DNA from: Scilla litardierei | Taxonomy: Eukaryota; Streptophyta; Magnoliopsida; Asparagales; Asparagaceae | Direction: 5' to 3' | NCBI GenBank assembly: GCA_030789695.1 | Contig: CM061133.1 | Span: forward strand, 95,411,528-95,475,527 | Length of the DNA stretch: 64,000 nucleotides | Part shown: one piece after another, positions 10,298 to 22,410 of the stretch | How positions within the stretch are numbered: the stretch's first letter is position 1 | How the letters are laid out: each line of letters opens with the position of its first letter | The notes under the pieces: model-generated | What the model was told of the DNA's origin: nothing | The model's input: the letters and a program-made list of their open reading frames with translations, nothing else | The model's database searches: none | Translations under genes and position numbers: made by a program

Positions 10298-13200
10298 TGT
10301 CACGCCCCACTTCCCAAAACAACAGAAGCGAGACGTGACTCAAAACAATGGAAGCGAGACGTGACTAAGGCCCACTTGGGCCGGAGCTGTGAAGCTCGGA
10401 CCCAATAAGCGTCTGTAGGGGGGTACTATTTTAAAATTCCATGTTCTTGCATTTATAAAATTCATAACAACAGAAAGTACTGAAAGGAAATGCATTCATT
10501 TTATAACATCAAGATATCCAGAAGTACAAGAGTCTAACAAAGGAAGTAATGCCCAGCATGGCAACACGTAGAAAGTAAACTACTGAAGCAAGCACCCAAC
10601 CTAGACAGTAAAGTAAACGGTGCTACGCACCTGAACTAAAAGTATTAACCTCTGGAAGTCCGCAACGGTGGGGAACGTCTAAGTCTGGTCCTCGTCAGGT
10701 ACGTCCTCCGGGTCGACATCCTCGGGCTCCACATACTCCGGTGAGTCTGCCTAGTCCACGAACTCCGGCTCGACACCTGACGTACAACACCCAAGAGAAA
10801 AGGAAATGTACGTCAGGTAAAGTCTACACAGAAATGTTAGACTCTACTGTAAGTGTATTTTAATTTAAAGCAACAGTTTACTGGTTGATTAACATGCTGG
10901 GATTATAACAGGGCAGTTAAAGAAAGTAAAACGGTGCAGGAAAAGTAAACACGACAAGCCGTAGCCATAGCGTGTGCTACCGACTATGGGACTAACCTAA
11001 ACGGGTCAAGATAAGACGAGACAAGACAAGACATGAAAAGACACGACAAGACACGTGTGACTCGAAGGGTTCACGCCTTACGGTTCGAGGGGGATCCGAC
11101 CCTCTCCCCTTGCGCACGCTCAACCCCACCCCAAAACCCAAGTGCTCAAGACAAGACAATATATGGCCACTCACTCTGCTAGGTGAGTGCCTCTATCCCC
11201 ACGGTCGGTAGCGTATCTCTCACTCTGCTAGGTGAGTGACGAACACCTCGTTGGTGAAACTGTACTACTGTATAGGACCACTCACTCTGCTAGGTGAGAG
11301 CCTCTATCCTTTCGGTCTGCTGGGACACTCACTCTGCTAGGTGGGTGCCGAGCTTCCCGTAGGTGTTCCGCAACAACGATCACCCACTCTGCTAGGTGAG
11401 CGTCTCATTGTCGCAGGTTGTGTATACGTACAAGGGATCACTCACTCTGTCAAGTGAGTGCCCTATTGCCCGCAGGCTGTGTATAACAAGACACGGCATG
11501 ACAAGTAGTGAAAAGTTCTTCTAGGGGGTCCACACACACGCACACATAGGAAAACCCTAAGGTGTCAGTTGTCGTTGTTGCGCTTAGACTTCGTCGTCAA
11601 GTCTAAGCTGTCAAGGGGTGTCTCGGATGCTATCATTTCATGTCTGGTTCTCTTTGTTCACATTTTAACAGTTCTACAAGTCTAAGGCCTAAACACGGCC
11701 GAAGGTACAAGTTAGTACACTTGCCTGCGGTGGCGAGTGTGTCGTCTGTCTGGGGCATCCCGTCGAATCGTCGGGTCGGCGATGATCCGTCTGAAACAGT
11801 ATCACGGCGTTTTCAGATCGCGCTTATAGTCAAACCTATTATGGTTTTTTCTAAATTTGGCGGGACTACCCTAACAGTCAAAAGTCACGTTTTTTCTGTT
11901 TGTTCAGTCTAGATCGACGTCTACCCTATGTGCACAGAAAATAGTCCGTTCGTCGATCTTTCCTATGGTGGGCAACATTTTACAAATGATAAAATAAATT
12001 TTAGTTCGCGTTGACAAAATTTTAGTTTAGGTTTTTATTGAACTACGGTGTGGGTTTGCTACGTGTTAGGGAAACCAACCTCGTGACGTCGTCCAATAAG
12101 TGGAAGTCGGGTCTGAACGGAGAAACGTCGGCGTTGTCTGGAACTCCTCGGCCGTGGGTATTACAGCGAGGTACCTTTGGAAAGTGGCGTGGTGGCGTAA
12201 TATCAGCGATCTAACAGCGATCCTCCTCCCGTCGCGAGTAGCGCAACGGTTCTTCACGATAACGACAACGTCGGCTAAAAGTACGTGCTGCGGCAACACA
12301 TGTGAACTCCGAGAGTCCAAGGGGGCTATCGGTAGATGAAGTAGGACCAGTGGAAGATGCTCGGCTCGGTGGGTGGCCGACGGCATGAGCGTACGGCGGT
12401 GGGTGGCCGTGAGAAGCCGGAAAGGACAGATTCGTGCAACGTTCGTTATCGTGCGTCTTAGCGGAATTTCAGCGATGAAAAGCGACAACTGGAAATTGCA
12501 GAAGGGAAAGGACTTCAAGACGAAGCCAATGGTGTTGGAATTGATGTCGGGGGTGGTCAGAGGTGGTTGTGAGCCGGCGTTGAAGTTCAGCTTCCAGATC
12601 TGTCAAAAACAGCCGATATAGCGTGTTCCGCCGAGGATTCCTGGAGCTACAGGTGGGCTATGAGCATGAGGGAAGTTGTAGAGCGGAGAGGGGTCAAAGG
12701 GGAACAAAGTGGCCATGGTGGTCACCAGCGACTGGCCGTGAGCAAGATGGCCGGTGGCCAGATCTGTGCTACTTTGTGTTTGGGGGCTATTTAGAGAGAG
12801 AAAACAGAGGAGAGAGAAAGGGGGCCGGAGGGGGAGGTGGCCGACGACAGGGGTGGTCGCCGGTGGTCTTAGGTGGCCGGAGTTGATGAAGGAAATTGCG
12901 TGCGTGGGGTTTGCGTGACGGAGAAGTGCGGCTGGGTTTGTTTCCTTAAGAAGAGGGAGGGTTTCGCTATTTGGGTTTGGGTTTTTGGCTAAATGAGAGA
13001 TAGAGATAGAGATAGGGAGAGCGGAGATAGAGGAGGGTGTCTCTAGTGGCAGAATAATATCCCATGATACGTAGGAGCAAAGTTAGGGATATGATTTAGA
13101 TTTGAATTTCAAATTGGTTAGTGACTAATCAACGGTGGAAAATTGATTAGGGGATATCTTCCACTACGGGCATCGGAAAAATAATCCGAAAATACCCGGA

Positions 13201-13510
13201 CGATTGTGGAGACGAGAGGTACAAGGCTACGGGGTCCGATCGCATGCTACACCTACCGAAAATTATCGTAAAATCGGGAACTGAGTATTGGTGCCAAAAG
13301 ACCAAAACGCCCGTACATTCAAAGCTGTTTTGCGAGAAAACGAGCCGTGAAATGATGTTCCCAAAAATTACTATTAAATTCTACACTTCCTTACGGTCAC
13401 AATGGAATATCACATCGTATATACCAAAACCAAGAAAGAGCCAAATAAAATACGTGCACGAAAAAGTACGTGCACGTAGAAATCCATAAGGTCGGAAAGC
13501 GACCGTTACA
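10298..13510 (-). repeat. 3' LTR of the gag-only element (3213 bp)
   Basis: Bounded by TGTCACGCC on the left and CGACCGTTACA on the right, colinear with 15742-18950. The two copies differ at scattered positions and small indels: for example, the AGAAGCGAGACGTGACT segment is duplicated only here (about 10325-10365). It contains a six-fold hairpin array (11168-11461). Open frames in it recur in the other LTR only because of the duplication. Confidence 0.93.
11168..11461. repeat. Six-copy hairpin array inside the LTR
   Basis: The unit CTCACTCTGCTAGGTGAGTG, an inverted repeat with arms CACTCAC/GTGAGTG, recurs six times at 45-60 bp spacing, separated by less conserved spacers. The last copy reads CTCACTCTGTCAAGTGAG, keeping the arm pairing while the loop changes. 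The same array is present in the other LTR at 16584-16878. Confidence 0.85.
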
Positions 13511-14509
13511 TTCTACCCACCATAGAAATGATTCTGTCCTCGAAATCACTTATACTAATAATATTAATATCTATATACACTCATGCCTATAATTCACATA
13601 TTCCACATAATGATCGCTAATCTTATAGCTTCAAACATCGTTCCTCAAATAATCCATCATAACTCGTCTTTCCACTGGTTAATGCTACAACTAGAACCAT
13701 ATCTTAGCACCTAACTATAGATCCACATTACAGTCTACAAACTAACAATCATCTCGTCCTCAATATATATTCTCCATAATATCGACTCATAAACATATTC
13801 TCCTTGATCAATGAACCATCGAACCATAGCTATTCTTACCCCTATCATCTAATCTCCCAATCATATAAAATCCGTCTTCATAACATCCCATCTGTCTTAA
13901 TATGTCGCATCATTTCCATTGTCGTCTCACGTCAATTCAATGATCAAGTCATGTTGCTTTAAATGTTCTACTCATTCTCATGACCACTCTAAATCATACT
14001 ATATTCCGTAGCTACTCCTATCTACCACTCGTCCAAGTTTCAAGTCTGATAAGTTCTCATCTCCCCGCATATAATTTCATCCGACCAGAATTCTCCATCG
14101 TGTCCGGAACACATCGGTATTATAAATAAGTCTTGAACACCTCATTCTTTTCATCCAAAGAAATCTAATCTAATATCCTTATGTTCAAAATCAACCAATC
14201 ATCGCTACGACATATCTCATCTCACCCTATGCCTACCCGCAAACATAACCCTATAACAATAATAACCAGCTCTAATACTATAACAACAATGAACATAACA
14301 CTTCAAAGAGGGAAGAAGAGGAAAGAAATTTTAAGGCCAAAGACATATTTTTTATAAAAAAATAACATGTGGGAAAACGTGTGGAGTTGTGGTAATGGAT
14401 GAGGGAAGATAGGTGGGTTGTGATCTCATGGACTATTTCCAAAACTTTAAAGATTTGATTTGAAAGGAAACAAAATGTTTTTAAACATACATAAGCAGCC
14501 AAAAATAAA
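13511..14509. other. Non-coding 3' internal region and polypurine tract
   Basis: A+T-rich and without any convincing reading frame on either strand. On the minus strand it ends in GGTGGGTAGAA directly before the 3' LTR, a plausible polypurine tract. A CAG/GTAACT splice-donor-like site lies just upstream of this region, at the end of gag. Confidence 0.6.
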
Positions 14510-15616
14510 CTAAACTATAATATGAAAGACTAAAACTATGGAGTTACCTGCAATGACGCCATCCACTGCTGTCATGACATATGCTCCAAGGACAACAGCT
14601 CCTCTCTGGGTAGGCGTAGGCGCTCTACTCTGTAGTGGGGCTGGTTCTCCACCCTCAGTATGGCGAAACCTCGGGGAGTCTATAACGGCGTGTGTGGCAG
14701 CTCCACATGCCAGACACAAACCCAACTTCTTCCTACAAGTGTTCTGCTGATGCCCTGGCTTGCCGCAGAAAAAGCATGGGCCCTTCATCTGATGCTGAGC
14801 AGGTGCTACTGGCCTCTTGAAAGGAACTGTCAGAACCGGTCTCATAGCTGGCCTAACAGGTGGCCGGTACTGCTCCTTGGGATGCTTTCCTCCACCAGCT
14901 GGAGGGTCAGGTAGACACGATATGATCTCATGATTCCTGGAGGCATTCAGCACAGCTCCCATGGTCGAAAAATCTATTGAGGACATGAAAGCCTGAATCT
15001 TTGGACGCAGTCCCTGACGAAACCGATCAGCTCGGTTCTCCTCCTTCTTCACCATATGAGGGGCAAAACGACTCAGTATCTCGAACTCTGTCTCGTACTC
15101 ATCGACTGTCAAGTCCCCTTGCTTCAGATCCATAAATCGGCTCAAAAGCTCCCTCTTAGCTGCCTTCGGAAAATACTTCTCCTTGAACGTCGACTTGAAG
15201 GTCTTCCACTCCACTGGCTTCTGCAGGCAGCTCTCCTCAATGCGCCACCAGTTCCTAGCATTCTCGATCAGCTACATCTTCGCTATCTCAACTCGGGTAT
15301 CATCAGGGATCTTCATAGCTACCTGCTTCTCCTCGGTGCTCTGGATCCACTCATCAGCACCCAACGGTCCTTCCTTCCTAGAAAAAGTCTTCGACTGAAG
15401 CTCATTGAACTGCTTCACTCCAGGAGCAGCTCTCGGGGCAGGTGGTGGCGGTGGAGCCTGGACGGCTCGGGTAGCCTGATGGGACTGCTGAACCAATTGA
15501 TGTTGAATGCCCAGCATCTCTCTCATAAGGCCCAGAAACTGACGGAATTCACCGCCCTGGTCTCCCGGAACACCATCCGTTGAGCTCCCGGCTTGGGTAT
15601 TGCGTCTTCCTGCCAT
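14510..15616 (-). pseudogene. gag (capsid-nucleocapsid), one stop
   Basis: Starts MAGRRNTQAGSSTDG at 15616. The capsid part shows GADEWIQSTEE, then a stop at about 15272-15274, then LIENARNWWR and FKEKYFPKAAKRELLSRF, the Ty3/gypsy gag core. The nucleocapsid has one CCHC zinc knuckle, CFFCGKPGHQQNTC, followed by CLACG. The frame ends at 14510 where protease would begin; the last residues read across GCAG/GTAACT (donor GT at 14547), a near-consensus 5' splice site. Gag packages the element RNA. Apart from the single stop the frame is well kept, suggesting fairly recent loss of function or tolerance of the stop. Confidence 0.88.
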
Positions 15617-15741
15617 CCTATTGACAAGAAAGACACAAATTAGACTCGTACACGATAACTGGACAATAAAAATGAATGCCAGTAATACTATTTCTACGAA
15701 CTATTATAATTACAAGACCTGCATGGGCCACCACTAAAACC

Positions 15742-18700
15742 TGTCACGCCCCGCTTCCCAAAACGACAGAAGCGAGACGTGACTAAGGCCCGCTTGGGCC
15801 GGAGCTGTGAAGCCCAGACCCAATAAGCGTCTGTAGGGGGTACTATTTTAAAATTCCAGGTTCTTGCATTTATAAAATTCGTAACAACAGAAAGTACTGA
15901 AAGGAAATGCATTCATTTTATTCCATCAAGATATCCAGAAGTACAAGAGTCTAACAAAGGAAGTAATGCCCAGCATGGCAACACGCAGAAAGTAAACTAC
16001 TAGTGTAAGCACCCAACCTAGGCAGTAAAGTAAACGGTGCTACGCACCTGAACTAAAAGTAGTAACCTCTGGAAGTCCGCAACGGTGGGGAACGTCTAAG
16101 TCTGGTCCTCGTAAAGTACGTCCTCCGGGTCGACGTCCTCGGGCTCCATGTACTCCGGTGAGTCTGCCTCGTCCACGAACTCTGGCTCAACACCTGAGTA
16201 CAGCACCCAAGAGAAAAGAAACTGTATGTCAGGTAAAGTCTACACAGAAATGTTAGACTCTACTGCAAGTGTATTTTATTTTAAAGAAACAGTTTACTGG
16301 TTGATTAACATGCTGGGATTATAACATGGCAGTTAAAGAAAGTAAAACGGTGCAGGAAAAGTAAACACGACAAGCCGTAGCCGTAGCGTGTGCTACCGAC
16401 TACGGGACTAACCTAAACGGGTCAAGACAAGACGAGACAAGACACGACACGACACGACACGACAAGACATGTGTGACTCGAAGGGTTCACGCCTTACGGT
16501 TCGAGTGGGATCAAACCCTCTCCCCGTGCGCACGCTCAACCCTACCCCAAAACCCAAGTGCTCAAGACAAGACAATATAGGGCTACTCACTCTGCTAGGT
16601 GAGTGCCTCTATCCCCACGGTCGGTAGCGTATCTCTCACTCTGCTTGGTGAGCGACGAACGCCTCGTAGTTGAAACTGTACTACTGTATAGGACCACTCA
16701 CTCTTCTAGGTGAGAGCCTCTATCCTTTCAGTCTGCCTGGACACTCACTCTGCTAGGTGGGTGCCGAGCTTCACGTATGTGTTCCGTAACAACGATCACC
16801 CACTCTGCTAGGTGAGCATCTCATTGCCGCAGGTTGTGTATCTGTACAAGGGATCACTCACTCTATCAAGTGAGTGCCTTGTTTCCCGTAGGCTATGTAT
16901 AACAAGACACGACATGACAAGTAGGGAAAAGTTCTTCTAGGGGGTTCACACGCATGCACACACATGAAAACCCTTAGGTGTCAGTTGTTGTTGTTGCGCT
17001 TAGACTTCGTCGTCATGTCTAAGCCGTCAAGGAGTGTCCCGGACGCTATCATTTCACGTCCAGTTCTCTTTGTTCACATTTTAATAGTTATACAAGTCTA
17101 AGGCCTAAACATGGCCGAAGGTACAAGTGAGTACACTTACCTACGGTGGCGAGTGCGTCGTCTGTCCGGGGCGTCCCGTCGAATCGTCGTGTCGGCGATG
17201 GTCCGTCTGAAACAGTATCACGGTGATGTCAGATCATGCTTTTGGTCAAACCTATTATGGTTAGTTTCTAAATTTGGCGGGACTACCCTCACAGTCAAAA
17301 GTCACGTTTTTTGATGTTTGTTCAATCTAGATCGACGTCTACCCTATGTGCACAGAAAATAGTCCGTTCGTCGATCTTTCCTAAGGTGGGCCACATTTTA
17401 CAAATGATAAAATAAATTTTAGTTCGTGTTGACCAAATTTTATTTTAGGTTTTGATTGAACTACGGTGTGGGTTTGCTACGTATTAGGGAAACCAACCTC
17501 GTGACGTCGTCCAACAAGCGGAAGTCGGGTCTGAATGGAGAAACGTCGGCGTCGTATGGAACTCCTCGGCCATGGGTAATGCAGCAAGGTACCTTTGGAC
17601 AGCATAGTGGTGGCGCAATATCAGCGATCTAACAGCGATCCTCCTACCGTTGTGAGTAGCGTAACTGATCTTCACGATAACGATGACGTCGGCTAAAAGT
17701 ACGTGCGTGCGGAAACACACGTGAACTCCGAGAGTCCAAGGGGGCAGTCGGTAGATGAAGTAGGACCAATGGAATATGCTCGGCCCGGTGGGTGGCTGAC
17801 GGCGTGAGCATACAGCGGCGGGTGGCCGTAAGAAGCCAGAGAGGACAGATTCGTGCAACGTTTGTTGTTGCGCATCTCAGCGGAATTCCAGCAATGAAAA
17901 GCGACAATGGGAAATTGCAGAAGGTAAACGACTTCAAGACGAAGCCAACGGTGGTGGAGTTGATTCCGGTGGTGGTCGAAAGTGGTCGTGAGCCGGCATT
18001 GATGTTCAGCTTCCATGTCTGTCAAAAACAGTCGATACGACGTGTTCCGACGAGGATTCCCGGAGCTACAGGTGGGCTATGAGCGTGAGGGAAGTTACAG
18101 AGCGGAGAGGGTTCAAAGGGGAACAAATTTGCGTTGGTGGTCACCGGCGATGATGGCGACCGACGGCTGGCCGTGAGCAAGATGGCCGTTGGCCAGATCT
18201 GTGCTACTTTGTGTTTGGGGGCTATTTAGAGAGAGAAAACAGAGGAGAGAGAAAGGGGGCCGGAAGGGGGAAGTTGCCGACGGCCAGGGGTGGTCGTCGG
18301 TGGTCTTGGGTGGCCATAGTTGATGAAGGAAATTACGTGTGTGGGGTTTGCGTGAGGGAGAAGTGCGACTGGGTTTGTTTCCTTAAGAAGAGGGAGGGTT
18401 TTGCTATTTGGGTTTTGGTTTTTGGCTAAATGTGAGAGAGATAGAGATAGGGAGAGTGGAGATAGGGGAAAAGGAGGGTGTCTCTAGTGGTAGAATAATA
18501 TCCCATGATACGTAGGAGCAAAGTTAGGGATATGATTTAGATTTGAATTTCAAATTGGTTAGCGACTAATCAACGGGGGAAAATTGATTAGGGGATATCT
18601 TCCACTACGGGCATCGGAAAAATAATCCGAAAATACCGGGACGATCGTGAAGACGAGAGGTAGGGGCTATGGGGTCCGATCGCATGCTACACCTATCTAA

Positions 18701-18950
18701 AATTATCGTAAAATCGGGAACTGAGTATTGGTGCCAAAAGACCAAAACGTCGTTCCATTCAAAGCTGTTTTGCGAGAAAACGAGCCATGAAATGACGTTC
18801 CCAAAAATTACTATAAAATTCTACACTTCCTTACGGTCACAACGACATATCACATCATATTTACCGAAACCAAGAAAGAGCCAAATAAAGTACATGCACG
18901 AAAAATTACGTGCATGTAGAAATCCATAAGGTCAGAAAGCGACCGTTACA
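15742..18950 (-). repeat. 5' LTR of the gag-only element (3209 bp)
   Basis: Colinear with 10298-13510, with the same termini. On the minus strand the internal region begins GGTTTTAG, followed by TGGTGGCCCATGC (15721-15733), a possible primer binding site of unknown tRNA type; it does not match initiator-Met. Confidence 0.93.
16584..16878. repeat. Hairpin array in the 5' LTR
   Basis: Six units of the CTCACTCTGCTAGGTGAG type, matching 11168-11461. Some arms have drifted: CTCTTCTAGG in unit 3 and CTCTATCAAG in unit 6. Confidence 0.85.
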
Positions 18951-18955
18951 GAAAA
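18951..18955. repeat. Target site duplication GAAAA (right copy)
   Basis: Exact repeat of 10293-10297 at the outer edge of the 5' LTR. Confidence 0.9.
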
Positions 18956-19867
18956 TTTTCTGAAATCCCCACCAAATTCCCATATCAACTGTGTGCGTAT
19001 ATCTGGATTGATACATGTATGTGGCAATGTAAAAAGAACAACTTTTTTTGATTCATGTTGGATCCATGCAGAGCAGTCTGTGTTTATGTACTTCATATTG
19101 GATCCATACAAAACATTTCATGCAAAACAAAATAGTTACTGTAGTTGATAGGTTTCCCCAAATGTGTAGATAAATATTTAGTTTTTGGGTTGATACCCAT
19201 TTATGATATCTCATTGCTACATAGGGCTACATGTTAGTTTGATGAATCTGGAAAGAGAATTAGCAATCATACACATTGAGTGAATCGAAATAATGTATGA
19301 AATAATGTATCTTTGTCTTATGTCTCATCCTTCACAAATTAGCTTCATGTCAGCTGCTAAAAAGCCTTACCATCTATGGTTAACTTCCAAAACAGGTCCA
19401 TTATCAAAAAAGGCAATATCATCACCGTTAAGCCCAACCACCGAAGGTTGACTACCAAACCGATTCATTATCAAAAGGCAATATCATCATAGTTATCAGG
19501 TTAAGAAGTCTAATCAAGAAGATTACCCAAATTTATAGGTACCTAGCCTTAGCGGATTCCTCCTTCTAATAGGGAAAGTGCTACGCTAATGTGGCATCCA
19601 CATAGAACTCTGTGGCAGCACAGATAAACCCTCTTATGATGTGCCAAATTCTTCAATAAGGATCCAATGAATTGATGTAAATAGTATTCGACCATTCAAC
19701 AAAAATGAAGAAAGCCTTTATTTCATGCATCTTCTTTATTTTTTCTACAAATACTTCTGCTCTAGTTAAAATTTACATACACACTGCATGCCCCCATGTT
19801 TCAATAATATGTGAGACTTTGTTTGAGTAAGATAGGAATGAATATGGCAAAATGTATTGATATTTAC
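18956..19867. other. Right flank: partial 299-bp repeat, otherwise gene-free
   Basis: About 19053-19140 repeats the CATGTTGGATCCATGCAG to CATGCAAAA part of the 299-bp unit. A short duplication (TTATCAAAAAAGGCAATATC and TTATCAAAAGGCAATATC) lies at about 19400 and 19470. Nothing else recognised. Confidence 0.55.
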
Positions 19868-20458
19868 TTGATGTAGGTTCTTCTCGATGACTAAGCTGAC
19901 CATGAGAAGCTCATGGCCAGTCTTCAAGCGAGGCTTGCCCTTGTAACAGTAAGGATTGCTATGTACATGAAAATTTGCCATTATTATAACTAAATATTAA
20001 TTACGTTAATTAAGGCCACATGGTTTAAAATGGAATTTTAATGTCTTACCTCTTTTCTCCCTTCTGGATTCTTGATGGCACAATCGATGATGTCTTCAGT
20101 GGGGATGATCTTCCACGTTGGGATGATCTTGCGCAGTTTGGTCAAAACGCTGACAACCATTAGATGAGGTCTCATCTCCTCAGCAATCTGGAGCGAGTTA
20201 ATAAATTAATTATCCATCATTTTAAGTAACTTGTTTCATTATGACCTTAAATACTAAAGTAGAGCCATCATGGGAGCGAAATTAAAGAAATATGATGATT
20301 TTTTAAAAAAAAATTGAAGGGGCCAAACCTTGCACATGGGAGCAACCAAAATAGCTCCATCCCAAAAAATGGCATCTTTCCATGCAATCTGAGGACCACA
20401 GCTCCTCCCATGGACTCCACAAGCAAAAACCTCTTCATCCTCTTGTTCTCTTTCCTCT
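19868..20458 (-). pseudogene. Monoacylglycerol lipase / caffeoylshikimate esterase-like gene fragment
   Basis: Three exon-like blocks on the minus strand. Block 1 (20458-20329) reads MKRFLLVESMGGAVVL then, after a one-base loss in a T run, FWDGAILVAPMCK. Block 2 (20187-20050) reads IAEEMRPHL, KLRKIIPTWKIIPTEDII and is exactly 46 codons, with CAG acceptor and GTAAGA donor. Block 3 (19966-19868) reads SNPYCYKGKPRLKTGHELL. This is the middle of the plant alpha/beta-hydrolase family that hydrolyses monoacylglycerols or caffeoylshikimate. Damage: the nucleophile elbow GESMG is VESMG, there is the frameshift, and the acceptor before block 3 reads CAT where CAG is expected. The N-terminal and C-terminal exons (catalytic Asp and His) are missing. 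Confidence 0.82.
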
Positions 20459-21019
20459 CTATATGAAAAAAGTTAAGTCAACCAATAAATCACAAAATTT
20501 TATTTTGAAACTTTATATCCCTGTTTTTTATTTAACTGGAGAATCTCAAACTTGCTTGGGTGAAGAAATATCATGTTTGTCAAGGAGGGAGCACCACATC
20601 TCTGTTATCAAGCAGTGCGGCAGTAGCCCTGATCGATAGCAATCTCGATGTAGTTTAATTTAGGGTCACTTGCTGATATATTGTCAATCATCTGATCGAA
20701 GTTCATTCAAAATATGCCCAACTTGCATGTGTATTTGCACTCAAATTAACATAAGATCACATAAACAGATAACAAAATAATGAATACGCATACATCTTTG
20801 TTTCCTTGCACTAAATTCAAAAGCAGATAATGAATATTCACATTATCAAGATCGATCCGTTCCAATTGTGCCTAGATCTCTAGAAAAATATCTGAAATGA
20901 TAATTTTTCGTTAGCTCCAATTTGATCATCGACTGAAAGGGATGATCAAATATTATATCGGTGTTTGACTTGCATTCTAAATCTGTATTGACCCATTTCC
21001 TCGATTCCTCTCCTTTCGT
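20446..21019. repeat. Local duplication, copy A
   Basis: About 570 bp repeated at 21343-21967, from TCTCTTTCCTCTCTATATG to CGATTCCTCTCCTTTCGT. It overlaps the 5' edge of esterase block 1 and extends into what would be its upstream intron. The copies differ at scattered bases. Confidence 0.85.
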
Positions 21020-21342
21020 TAGCTCCAAAAGTTTCAAAGAGCCTGTTGAAAGCGCAATTAAGCTGGCTCTCTAAGGCCCAAACGCTCTTCCATTCACGCT
21101 GCTGCCACAAAGAAGCTCTCCGTCAGCCACACTGACACACCATGATTGGTGTCGACCTGTCAGTAGACTACAATACCATCGATTGATACCAGCAGGGCTG
21201 AAAGTATAATGTGTAGGTTTAAGTTGGCAGGACATATTGCATATTGAGTTAATTCCTCACGAAACAAATTATAGTTAGCCTAAGCAAGATGCTAGCAACC
21301 AATCTCAGACAATAATAGACTCTTGTACTCAATATTTTTCAC

Positions 21343-21967
21343 TTCTCTTTCCTCTCTATATGCAAAAAGTTAAGTCAACCAATAAAGCACAAAATTTTAT
21401 TTTGAAACTTTCTATCCATGTTTTTTCTTTAACTGGAGAATCTCAAGCTTGCTTGGGTGAAGAAGTATCATGTTTGTCAGGGAGCGAGCACCACATCTCT
21501 GTTATCAAGCAGTGTTGTAGTAGCCCTGATCGATAGCAACCTCGGTGTGTAGTTTAAGTTAGGGTCACTTGCTAATATACTTTCAATCGTCTGATCAAAG
21601 TTCATTCAAATATGCCCACCTTGCCTGTGTATTTGTACTCAAATTAACATAAGATCACATAAGCAGATAACAAAATAATGAATACTCACTCATCTTCGTT
21701 TCCTTGCACTAAATTCAAAAGTAGATAATGAATAATCATACATCTTCGTTTCCTTGCACTAAATTCAAAAGCAGATAATGAATACTCACATTATCAAGAT
21801 CGATTTGTTCCAATTGTGCCTAGATCTCTAGAACAATATCTGAAATGATAATTTTTCGTTAGCCCCAATTTGATCATCAATTGAAAGGAATGATCAAATA
21901 TTATATTGGTAGTTTGACTTACATTCTTATCTATATTGACCCATTTGCTCGATTCCTCTCCTTTCGT
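21343..21967. repeat. Local duplication, copy B, with an internal tandem duplication
   Basis: Matches copy A, but the segment CATCTTCGTTTCCTTGCACT to AGATAATGAATA is present twice in tandem (about 21690-21785), making it roughly 50 bp longer. No reading frame is conserved between the copies, so they look non-coding. Confidence 0.82.
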
Positions 21968-22200
21968 GAATCCTCAATTAATCATCACAGCTGGTCGGGT
22001 TTCTTGCCCAAAGAACTAAGGTCCTTTATATAAAGTTCCAGGGGTTGAACATCCAAAAAAAATAAACATAAGAACCTTAATTATGGCTGTTATCTTAGCT
22101 TTAAAAACTAAACATAAGGATTTCACAATCCACATATTCTGTGGGATTTGGGTCACAGTATCCCTGCAACATCTCTAGCTGCAAGGACATGGTAAGGATT

Positions 22201-22410
22201 TCACAATCTTGAGGAATCAGCCAACAAAAATGCTAATATAATTGAAGTGAAAATAAAATAACATCTCACCTTGAGAAGAAGAGTTCGAAAGCGCGACTTT
22301 ACCCAGCTTACCCAATCTGTCAATCCATCATCATCAGGTGCGGCAAGCAGAATCTTAAGAAAGTAACGGTACGCCCTTGTGTATGTGAAAGGTTTAAAAG
22401 ACAACTCCAT
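22201..22410 (-). other. Unrecognised exon-like open frame
   Basis: The frame MELSFKPFTYTRAYRYFLKI, then LLAAPDDDGLTDWVSW, then VKSRFRTLLLK ends at a GTGAGA donor-like site (about 22270). The composition resembles real protein and it lies on the same strand as the neighbouring gene fragments. I cannot name the family; it may be chance. Confidence 0.25.

Larger units (their letters stand above)
10298..18950 (-). mobile_element. Non-autonomous gag-only LTR retrotransposon (TR-GAG-like, Tekay-related)
   Basis: Two direct LTRs (10298-13510 and 15742-18950, about 3.2 kb each) have TG..CA termini when read on the minus strand and flank a 2.2-kb internal region with a single minus-strand gag. A perfect 5-bp target duplication GAAAA brackets the element. 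No protease, RT, RNase H or integrase sequence is present. This matches the TR-GAG class of plant elements, which depend on enzymes from a related autonomous element; the LTR 3' end resembles that of the Tekay-like remnant at 3409-3710. Confidence 0.9.

Noticed and set aside
11640..12886. Several open frames on both strands within the LTR, repeated near 17100-18430
   Set aside because: They lie in the U3/R part of the LTR, overlap each other in different frames and differ by frameshifts between the two LTRs.
13244..13489. 81-codon frame also present at 18669-18929
   Set aside because: The apparent conservation only reflects the two copies of one LTR, and no domain is recognised.
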